Assembly (NCBI GenBank): GCA_023424585.1
Contig: JAFADT010000690.1
Span: 1-13,139 of the forward strand
Direction of reading: 5' to 3'
DNA: 13,139 bases
DNA from: Pseudomonadota bacterium
GTDB taxonomy: Bacteria; Myxococcota; Myxococcia; Myxococcales; Myxococcaceae
Shown in pieces: positions 6,838-13,139 of the stretch (the first letter of the stretch is position 1; every line of letters begins with the position of its first letter). Under the pieces are notes generated by a model, which made no database searches, was not told where the DNA came from, and was given only the letters and a program-made list of their open reading frames with translations. A program made the translations under genes and the position numbers.

Positions 6838-7824
6838 ATGAACGCCCAACTCCTGCAAGCCGCGCAGCTCGCCTGGTCCCCCCACCTCCGGGTGACACGC
6901 GCGGAAGGTGATTGCGCCCAGGTGCTGCGCCGCGACGCCAACGCGCTCGTGGGCATGCCCCTGCACACCGCGCTTGGGATTCCACAGGAGCGCGCGCGGG
7001 AGCTGGACGCCCGCGCGCGCGAGGACCGCCGCGCGGTGGAGTTCGTCACCATCCCGCCCCACGGCGCCACCGGCAACCCGCCCCCCACCCACCTGCGCCT
7101 CGTGCTGGGCCTGGACTGCGACGAGGCCGCCGCGAGCGTGCTCGACCTGGGCGCCGTGCTGGAGGGCGCCCCACCGGTGCAGATCTCCAAGCTGTCGTCG
7201 TCCCTCAGCCATGAGATCCGCAACCCGCTCTCCTCCGTGAAGATGGCGGTGCAGACCCTGGCCCGGAACACCAGCCTGTCGGACCGGGACAAGCGGCGGC
7301 TCACCATCGCCAACCGGGAGATCCGGACCATGGAGCGCATGCTGTGGCTGCTGTCCGAGTACGGCCGCGAGAGCGCCGCGAACCTGGACGCCCACGCGCT
7401 GCGCTCGGTCGTCCAGGAGGCGACCGCCATGGTCGCCCCGGAGCTGGCCGAGCGCCGCATCGAGGTGGACGTGAAGGAAGAGGCGGACCTGCCCCGCGTG
7501 CGGGTGGATCCCAACCGGTTGAGGCCCGTGCTCGCTCAAGTCCTGCTCAACGTGGCCATGGGCCTGCCAGAGGAGGGCCGCGTCCAGGTGACCCTGCGCC
7601 AGGCCGACCCCGGCCACGTCAGCCTCATCCTGGATGATCCGGCCGCGGCCCTGCCTCCGGAGGAGCGGGGCACGCTGTTCGACCCCTTCGGCTCGCGCCT
7701 GGCGAGGGGCGCGGGGCTGTCCCTGGCCGCCCTGCGACGGGTGATGACGGGCGTGGGGGGCGACGTGGCGGCCCAGGGGAGCTCCGAGCCAGGGATGGTG
7801 TTCACGCTGACGTTCGCCGCCTGA
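6838..7824 (+). CDS. mrpA: MrpA, cytoplasmic histidine kinase of the fruiting-body regulatory locus
   Basis: A 328-residue soluble kinase with no membrane segment. Residues 1-110 look PAS-like (GDCAQVLRRDANALVGMPL). The H-box is SSSLSHEIRNPLSSVKMAVQ with phospho-acceptor His125 followed by E126 and N129-P130. The ATPase part is degenerate: the N-box is LLNVAMGLPEEG (N238), the G1 box is SLILDDPAAAL where D-x-G-x-G is expected, the F-box is LFDPFGSR, and the G2 is GAGLSLAALRRV. Identity rests on co-linearity with unmistakable mrpB and mrpC. In M. xanthus MrpA pairs with MrpB and, as I recall, has been suggested to act partly as a phosphatase; the weak G1 box fits that. ATG 6838 is chosen; GTG 6784 would overlap the divergent gene by 11 bp. 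mrpB starts 7 nt after the stop. Confidence 0.87.
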   Translation: MNAQLLQAAQLAWSPHLRVTRAEGDCAQVLRRDANALVGMPLHTALGIPQERARELDARAREDRRAVEFVTIPPHGATGNPPPTHLRLVLGLDCDEAAASVLDLGAVLEGAPPVQISKLSSSLSHEIRNPLSSVKMAVQTLARNTSLSDRDKRRLTIANREIRTMERMLWLLSEYGRESAANLDAHALRSVVQEATAMVAPELAERRIEVDVKEEADLPRVRVDPNRLRPVLAQVLLNVAMGLPEEGRVQVTLRQADPGHVSLILDDPAAALPPEERGTLFDPFGSRLARGAGLSLAALRRVMTGVGGDVAAQGSSEPGMVFTLTFAA

Positions 7825-7831
7825 GGACCCC

Positions 7832-9295
<1,464 letters not shown>

Positions 9296-9328
9296 CACCG
9301 TCCCAGTCCGGACAAAGCCGGATGCCGG

Positions 9329-9376
9329 TTGAACGTTTCGTTCAAACTGATCAGACTGTTTGAACGTTTTGTTTCA
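9329..9376 (+). promoter_or_regulatory. Tandem palindromic enhancer, probable MrpB binding sites
   Basis: Copy 1 is TTGAAC-GTTTC-GTTCAA (9329-9345), a perfect 6-bp-arm palindrome. Copy 2 is TTGAAC-GTTTT-GTTTCA (9360-9376), identical at 14 of 17 positions. Their centres (9337 and 9368) are 31 bp apart, about three helical turns, so two dimers would sit on one face of the helix. They lie roughly 129 and 160 bp upstream of the predicted mrpC start site, a normal enhancer distance for an NtrC-type activator. Assignment to MrpB is inferred from position; a MrpB site at a similar distance is reported for M. xanthus mrpC. Confidence 0.72.
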
Positions 9377-9388
9377 GGTTTTGGACAC
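9371..9388 (+). promoter_or_regulatory. MrpC-like binding site overlapping the second enhancer copy
   Basis: GTTTC (9371-9375), eight bases, then GACAC (9384-9388). This differs at one position from the GTGTC-N8-GACAC palindrome I recall as the MrpC consensus from M. xanthus. Its left half overlaps the right arm of the second MrpB-type palindrome by 6 bp (9371-9376), so MrpC and MrpB could not easily occupy both together. It fits negative autoregulation by competition. Confidence 0.55.
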
Positions 9389-9436
9389 AGCAGGGGGGGA
9401 TGATTGTGGGTGTAGCGCTAAGTACCCGGCATTCCT

Positions 9437-9447
9437 GGAACTGTTCC
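9437..9447. promoter_or_regulatory. GGAAC-T-GTTCC palindrome between enhancer and promoter
   Basis: A perfect 11-bp palindrome centred about 55 bp upstream of the predicted mrpC transcription start. It sits inside a larger nest of inverted repeats (ATTCC at 9431, GGGAAT ending near 9456). It could be a further operator or help DNA bending. The binding protein is unknown. Confidence 0.35.
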
Positions 9448-9470
9448 CCCGGGAATACTTCAAGTGACCA

Positions 9471-9486
9471 TGGCACGCCTCTTGGA
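9471..9486 (+). promoter_or_regulatory. Sigma-54 promoter of mrpC
   Basis: TGGCACGCCTCTTGGA matches the sigma-54 consensus TGGCACG-N4-TTGCW at every defined position except one: the -12 GC is GG. The -24 element is perfect and the spacing is exact. Predicted start is near 9497, giving a leader of about 61 nt. An NtrC-type activator gene immediately upstream and tandem enhancer palindromes support the call. Confidence 0.78.
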
Positions 9487-9557
9487 ATGGGCAAGGTCCG
9501 TCCGCAGCAGCAGCGACCGACCTTCCCCATCCCTTTCTGTCTTTCCAGGAGACTCCC

Positions 9558-10304
9558 ATGCACGGCTTCAACCGCCCCCTCGGCCCTATCGGTTCCAACG
9601 TCGTGGCGCCCCTGCAGGCGACGTCCTCCGGGATGATGGTGACGGCGAACAAGCTGGTCCCCGGCCAGGAGGCCATCGACTTCAAGGGGTACTTCAAGGT
9701 CGAGTCCTTCCCGCACAACTCGACCATCTACCGCCCCGGTGACACGTCGGACCGCGTGTACCTGCTGAAGTCCGGCCGCGTGCGCCTGATGCGCATTGGC
9801 AAGAACAGCACCCGCTCGGTGGTGTCCATCCTCCGCCCGGGCGACCTGTTCGGCGAGCTGTTCCGCCCCGAGGGCACGCCCATCGAGGAGATGGCCGTGG
9901 CGGCGGGCGAGGCCGAGGTGTGGAGCATCGAGGGCCGCGACTTCCGCGCGCAGTTGGAGGCCCGCCCGGCCCTGGCGGTGGACGTGGTGCGCGCCTACGC
10001 GGACCGCGTGCGCTCGCTGCGCAAGCGCGTGCTGGGCCTGACCTTCAAGGAGGTGCCGGCCCGGCTGGCGGACACCCTGCTCACGCTGGTGGAGGCGCAC
10101 GGCGAGCGCTGCCCGCACGGCGGTGAGACGGACCTGCGCGGGATTACGCAGCAGGACCTGGCGGACCTGGTGGGCGCCTCGCGCTCCTTCGTGTCCACGC
10201 TCATCAACGAGATGAAGCGCGAGGGCGTGCTCGGCAACGTGGGCCGCATCCTCTGCGTGCGCGACCAGAAGGCCCTGCGCAAGCTGGCCTCCAAGGAGAA
10301 GTAG
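9558..10304 (+). CDS. mrpC: MrpC, CRP/FNR-family master regulator of fruiting-body development
   Basis: A 248-residue protein, the same length as M. xanthus MrpC. A 25-residue N-terminal extension (MHGFNRPLGPIGSNVVAPLQ then ATSSG) precedes Met26, the point where the shorter MrpC2 form begins. The cyclic-nucleotide-binding-like beta-roll spans about 42-135 (STIYRPGDTSDRVYLLKSGR, ILRPGDLFGELF), followed by the long dimer helix (138-162) and a winged helix-turn-helix (ITQQDLADLVGASRSFVSTL at 196-215, wing VLGNVGRILCV). MrpC activates fruA and hundreds of developmental genes and represses its own promoter in M. xanthus. The reported Thr21/Thr22 phosphosites are Ala21-Thr22 here. AGGAG lies 6 nt before the ATG; Met26 has no ribosome-binding site, so an MrpC2-like form would have to arise by proteolysis. 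Transcribed from its own sigma-54 promoter. Confidence 0.97.
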   Translation: MHGFNRPLGPIGSNVVAPLQATSSGMMVTANKLVPGQEAIDFKGYFKVESFPHNSTIYRPGDTSDRVYLLKSGRVRLMRIGKNSTRSVVSILRPGDLFGELFRPEGTPIEEMAVAAGEAEVWSIEGRDFRAQLEARPALAVDVVRAYADRVRSLRKRVLGLTFKEVPARLADTLLTLVEAHGERCPHGGETDLRGITQQDLADLVGASRSFVSTLINEMKREGVLGNVGRILCVRDQKALRKLASKEK

Positions 10305-10330
10305 TCGCCGCGTCCCTGCTCCACGTCCCA

Positions 10331-10375
10331 CGGGCCTGTCCGCGAGCGCACCCGCGGCCGGGCCCGAGGTGTTTT
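10331..10375 (+). terminator. Intrinsic terminator of mrpC
   Basis: CGGGCC (10331-10336) pairs with GGCCCG (10361-10366), with an inner CCGCG/CGCGG pairing, giving a GC-rich interrupted stem followed by AGGTG and TTTT (10372-10375). It begins 27 nt after the mrpC stop. The U-run is short but adequate. A 9-bp arm pair (10347-10355 with 10379-10387) can form a competing structure. Confidence 0.65.
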
Positions 10376-10387
10376 CAGGCGGGTGCG

Positions 10388-11302
10388 TCAGAACACGAAG
10401 CCCAAGCCGAGCTCGGGCCCGAAGCCGCGGTCCGGGCCAACGGGGCGCACGTCCCGGCTCAAGAAGAGGCTGCGCATGCCGCCGCGCAGCATGAGCCCGC
10501 CCAGGTGCAGCGCGAGCCCCGCGCGCGCATCCACCTGCTGGTAGGGGAAGGGCGTCACCTGCACGCGCGCCTCCGCGTCCAGGGGGCCCAGGACGCAGGC
10601 CTCCACGGACATGCCCACGCTGGGGCCCACGAGGACGGAGCCCGTCTTCGCCAGGGTGGAGACGCCGCCCTCCACGCGCACGCGCAGGGTCTCCTGGATG
10701 ATGAGCGAATACGTCAGGTGCATCTCCGAGAGCGTCCGCGCGCTGTAGACGCCGGCCTCGCCCGTCCAGCCCTCCAGCCGGGCCAGGTGCAGGTCCACGC
10801 CCACATGCTCGACATCCCACCCCAGGGAGAAGTCCGCGCCGGTGCCGTCCGGGACGGGGGCCATCAGCGCGCCCATGCGGAAGGAGAACGGCACGGCGTG
10901 CCGCATCGAGTCCCGGGGCGCGGGGCCCGTCGTGGCCTCCGGGACGGCCTGATGGGTGCCGGAGTTGGCGATGACATGCCCCACGCTGCTGAAGAGCACC
11001 TCGAAGAGCGCGCCCAGGAGGACCGCGGCGACGTCGTCGGACGCGCTCGAGTTGAACTCGAAGTCGTCGTCCGTGGAGGACACCGTCGTCGTCCTGGCCG
11101 AGCGGTTCTTGTTCTCGTCGTCCTTCTTGTCGCCGTCCTTCTTCGACGCGTCCCCCCGCTCCGAGCCGATGGCGGTCGCCTCGTGGACGGGTTTCGACGC
11201 TTCGTGGGAGTCCGCGTGCTTGCCGAAGCGCGCCTCGGCGGGAGGCGCGGCGAGCAGGCTCGCCACGAGCCCCCCGCTCAGCACGACCTTGGGTAACGAC
11301 AT
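10388..11302 (-). CDS. Exported protein, probable outer-membrane beta-barrel, function unknown
   Basis: From the ATG at 11302 the product is 304 residues. Residues 1-24 are a signal peptide (MSLPKVVLSGGLVASLLAAP then PAEA, cleavage before RFG). A highly charged, Lys/Asp/Ser-rich linker (27-90, with KKDGDKKDDENK and a DDDFEF run) follows, then a hydrophobic segment (90-112, VAAVLLGALFEVLFSSVGHV). The C-terminal half (135-304) alternates polar and hydrophobic residues in short strands and ends in GLGFVF, the terminal Phe typical of outer-membrane barrels. No family is recognised. The upstream ATG at 11359 would add 19 residues rich in Arg before the signal peptide; the shorter start gives a proper signal and a candidate promoter lies between, so 11302 is preferred. 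Converges with mrpC. Confidence 0.78.
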   Translation of the reverse strand: MSLPKVVLSGGLVASLLAAPPAEARFGKHADSHEASKPVHEATAIGSERGDASKKDGDKKDDENKNRSARTTTVSSTDDDFEFNSSASDDVAAVLLGALFEVLFSSVGHVIANSGTHQAVPEATTGPAPRDSMRHAVPFSFRMGALMAPVPDGTGADFSLGWDVEHVGVDLHLARLEGWTGEAGVYSARTLSEMHLTYSLIIQETLRVRVEGGVSTLAKTGSVLVGPSVGMSVEACVLGPLDAEARVQVTPFPYQQVDARAGLALHLGGLMLRGGMRSLFLSRDVRPVGPDRGFGPELGLGFVF

Positions 11303-11358
11303 GGGGTGAAGCCCCCGCGGTGAGGCACGGCCGGCCCGACCGCCCCTCACATGCCGCA

Positions 11359-11388
11359 TTCAAATCCCGGGGGCCCACGGGAAGTCAA
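11359..11388 (-). promoter_or_regulatory. Candidate promoter of the exported barrel-like protein
   Basis: TTGACT (11388-11383, five of six to the -35 consensus), an 18-nt spacer, then TTTGAA (11364-11359, three of six). Transcription would start near 11352, inside the longer alternative frame and about 50 nt before the preferred ATG at 11302. The weak -10 keeps confidence low. Confidence 0.3.
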
Positions 11389-11537
11389 TCGCGAGCCCGC
11401 TCGAAGCCGGGAGCCGCGTCCAGGTCCTCCGCATCGTGCCCCCATCCTGGCGGCTGTTCCCGACGGGCATCGAAGCATGACAGGACGCGTTGGGCGCTTG
11501 CCCTCGGGCGGGGGGCCGCACAGCATGCGCGGCCATC

Positions 11538-13139
11538 GTGCCCGTCCCGACCGAGTCCCAGAGCCCCCATCGCACGTACACCGACCGCCGCGCCGCCGCC
11601 CAGGCGGAGCTGACGGAGCTGGACCGCGTCAGCGCGAGGTACGCCAACCTGCGCACCGTGGCCTTCGTGGCGGCGCTCGTCGTGGCGGCGCTGACGTTGA
11701 TGGGCCGGATGCCCAAGCCCTGGTGGTGGGCCGCGGCGGGGGCGCTGGCCGTCTATGGCCTGCTCGCGGTGCTGCACCACCAGGTGTTCCTCAAGGAGCA
11801 ACGCGCGCGCCTCTTCGTCCTGCTCAACGAGCGCGGCCTGGCACGGCTGGAGGGCGGCTGGCACTCCTTCACGGACACCGGGGAGCGGTTCCTCTCCCCC
11901 AACCACCTCTACGCCACGGACCTGGATGTCTTTGGCCAGGGCAGCCTCTTCCAGCTCATCAACGAGACGGCGACGCGCGCGGGCGAGGAGCGGCTGGCGG
12001 CGTGGCTGTCCACGCCCGCAACCGCGGAGACGGTGGAGACGCGGCAGGGCGCCGCGCGCGAGCTGGCCCCGCGCGTGGACTTCCGCCAGGACCTCTGCGT
12101 GGACGCCCGCGTGGTGGCGAAGGACAAGGCCGACCCCGCCCTCTTCATCCACTGGGCGGAGGCCGGCCCCTCGCTGGACGCCATCCGCTGGTCGCGCCCG
12201 CTGGCCATCCTGCTGCCCCCGGTGACGCTCACCCTCTTCATCCTGGGCACGCTGGGCGTGATTCCGGAGAGCACCGTCTGGGTGGGCCTGCTCGCGCAGC
12301 TGGGCGTCGCCGTGGCCACGCGCCGCACGCTGCGCCAGATGGACGAAGGCGTGGAGCGCGGGGAGCGCGGCTTCGTGCGCTACGCGTCCCTCTTCGAGCG
12401 CGTGGAGCAGCAGACCTTCGAGCACCCGCGCCTCAAGCAGCTCCAGTCCGGCTTGCAGGCGCAGGGCGGGCCCCCGGTGTCCGCGCTGTTCCAGCGCTTC
12501 AGCCGGCTGTACTCGCTCATCGAGTTCAAGCGGCACCAGTTCCACCCCCTGGTGCACTGGCTCACGCTCTGGGACATCCACGCCCTCTTCGCGTTGGAGC
12601 ACTGGCGCGCCGCGCACGGCCGCGACGTGCGCCAGTGGTTCGAGGGCCTGGCGGAGCTGGAGGCCCTCTGCTGCCTGGGCGGCCTGGCCCATGACCGCCC
12701 TGCCTTCACCTGGCCCCAGCTGGAAGCCCAGGGCCCGAGCGTGGTGGCGACAGCGCTGGGACACCCGCTGCTGGACGCGCCCGTGCCCAACGACGTGTCC
12801 CTGCCCGGCCCGCGCCACGCGCTGCTGATCACCGGCTCCAACATGAGCGGCAAGACGACGCTGATGCGCGCGCTGGGCGCGAACGTGGTGCTGGCGCTGG
12901 CGGGCGCGCCGGTGGCCGCGGCGTCGTTCCGGCTGTCCCCGGTGCAGGTGCTCACCAGCATGCGCGTGAAGGACTCGCTGGAGCGCGGCGTGTCGTACTT
13001 CCACGCGGAGGTGCTGCGGCTGAAGATGGTGCTGGACGCGGCGGCGGCCGCGAAGGGCCAGGCCCTCTTCCTGCTGGATGAGATCCTCCTGGGCACCAAC
13101 ACCCGCGAGCGGCAGATCGCCTCGCGCGAGGTGCTGCGG
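11538..13139 (+). CDS. Membrane-anchored MutS-family ATPase, C-terminus cut by window edge
   Basis: From the GTG at 11538 the frame is open for 534 codons to the edge. Two helices near the N-terminus (about 40-57 and 62-80) and two more at 222-240 and 246-262 make it a membrane protein. A MutS core-like helical region follows (RYASLFERVEQQTFEHPRLKQL, IEFKRHQFHPLVHW), then the MutS ATPase: Walker A ITGSNMSGKTT (T432-T441, K439), ERGVSYFHAEV, and Walker B LFLLDEILLGTNTRER (D514, E515). MutS domain V binds ATP and dimerises. There is no room for the N-terminal mismatch-recognition domain, so this is not the mismatch-repair MutS but the shorter membrane-bound relative of unknown role. I estimate about 50-80 residues are missing. 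Start choice: a stop lies at 11478-11480 and the GTG is the best start after it, without a good ribosome-binding site; TTG 11490 is an alternative. Confidence 0.88.
   Translation, partial: MPVPTESQSPHRTYTDRRAAAQAELTELDRVSARYANLRTVAFVAALVVAALTLMGRMPKPWWWAAAGALAVYGLLAVLHHQVFLKEQRARLFVLLNERGLARLEGGWHSFTDTGERFLSPNHLYATDLDVFGQGSLFQLINETATRAGEERLAAWLSTPATAETVETRQGAARELAPRVDFRQDLCVDARVVAKDKADPALFIHWAEAGPSLDAIRWSRPLAILLPPVTLTLFILGTLGVIPESTVWVGLLAQLGVAVATRRTLRQMDEGVERGERGFVRYASLFERVEQQTFEHPRLKQLQSGLQAQGGPPVSALFQRFSRLYSLIEFKRHQFHPLVHWLTLWDIHALFALEHWRAAHGRDVRQWFEGLAELEALCCLGGLAHDRPAFTWPQLEAQGPSVVATALGHPLLDAPVPNDVSLPGPRHALLITGSNMSGKTTLMRALGANVVLALAGAPVAAASFRLSPVQVLTSMRVKDSLERGVSYFHAEVLRLKMVLDAAAAAKGQALFLLDEILLGTNTRERQIASREVLR

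Noticed and set aside
3756..6911. Plus-strand open frame of 1051 codons antisense to the fusion gene
   Set aside because: Its translation is Arg/His/Gln-rich low-complexity with no motif; it is the mirror of GC-biased codons in the real minus-strand gene, which has clear membrane and Rossmann motifs.
6795..7514. Upstream extension of the fusion protein into mrpA
   Set aside because: The frame is open, but the residues are Ser/Arg-rich shadow antisense to mrpA; the family begins at the hydrophobic segment after the ATG at 6794.
9296..9325. Terminator after mrpB from repeated CCGG tracts
   Set aside because: No stem longer than about 5 bp and no following U-run.
9633..9641. Internal translation start at Met26 of mrpC for the MrpC2 form
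   Set aside because: No ribosome-binding site precedes it; the sequence upstream is a C/G mix, so proteolysis is the simpler source.
11351..12694. Plus-strand open frame of 447 codons over the MutS-like gene
   Set aside because: Arg/Ala/Gly/Pro-rich shadow; the overlapping frame from 11538 carries Walker A and B motifs and continues to the window edge.

Overview
The window is high-GC bacterial DNA that fits a myxobacterium of the family Myxococcaceae (Myxococcus or Corallococcus type). The strongest evidence is an intact mrpA-mrpB-mrpC locus, the regulatory module that controls fruiting-body development and sporulation in Myxococcus xanthus. The organism assignment rests on protein recognition only; no rRNA or tRNA gene is present.

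Layout. (1) Positions 1-1809, minus strand: an accessory-looking three-gene operon of visibly lower GC, reading lipoprotein (Cys-rich), then a secreted beta-propeller protein, then an RHS/YD-repeat protein that runs off the left edge. The last two genes overlap by 4 bp. (2) Positions 1810-2199: a spacer with no convincing gene. (3) Positions 2200-3375, plus strand: a nine-helix, histidine-rich membrane protein of unknown function, apparently leaderless. It converges on (4) a minus-strand class IVb (Flp-type) prepilin at 3460-3729, with a bidirectional terminator hairpin between them. (5) Positions 3903-6794, minus strand: a 963-residue transporter-like/spermidine-synthase-like fusion. It is divergent from (6) mrpA (6838-7824), with only 43 bp between the two start codons. 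(7) mrpB (7832-9295) lies 7 bp after mrpA. (8) A 262-bp regulatory region precedes (9) mrpC (9558-10304), which ends in an intrinsic terminator. (10) Positions 10388-11302, minus strand: an exported protein, probably an outer-membrane beta-barrel. (11) Positions 11538-13139, plus strand: a membrane-anchored MutS-family ATPase, cut by the right edge.

How the parts work together. MrpA (a cytoplasmic histidine kinase) and MrpB (an NtrC-type sigma-54 activator) form a two-component pair whose known target is mrpC. The mrpB-mrpC gap shows the expected parts: two copies of a TTGAAC-N5-GTTCAA-type palindrome centred 31 bp apart (about three helical turns) as candidate MrpB enhancers; a near-consensus sigma-54 promoter 61 bp before the mrpC start; and a GTTTC-N8-GACAC site that resembles the MrpC recognition sequence and physically overlaps the second enhancer copy. 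This is the layout expected if MrpC represses its own gene by displacing MrpB. MrpA has a degenerate ATP-binding G1 box, and MrpC has alanine in place of the first of the two threonines reported as phosphosites in M. xanthus. Both are candidate lineage differences in the control of development.

I see no insertion sequence, CRISPR array, tRNA, rRNA or integration site. The regulatory calls are by eye and were not tested by motif scanning.
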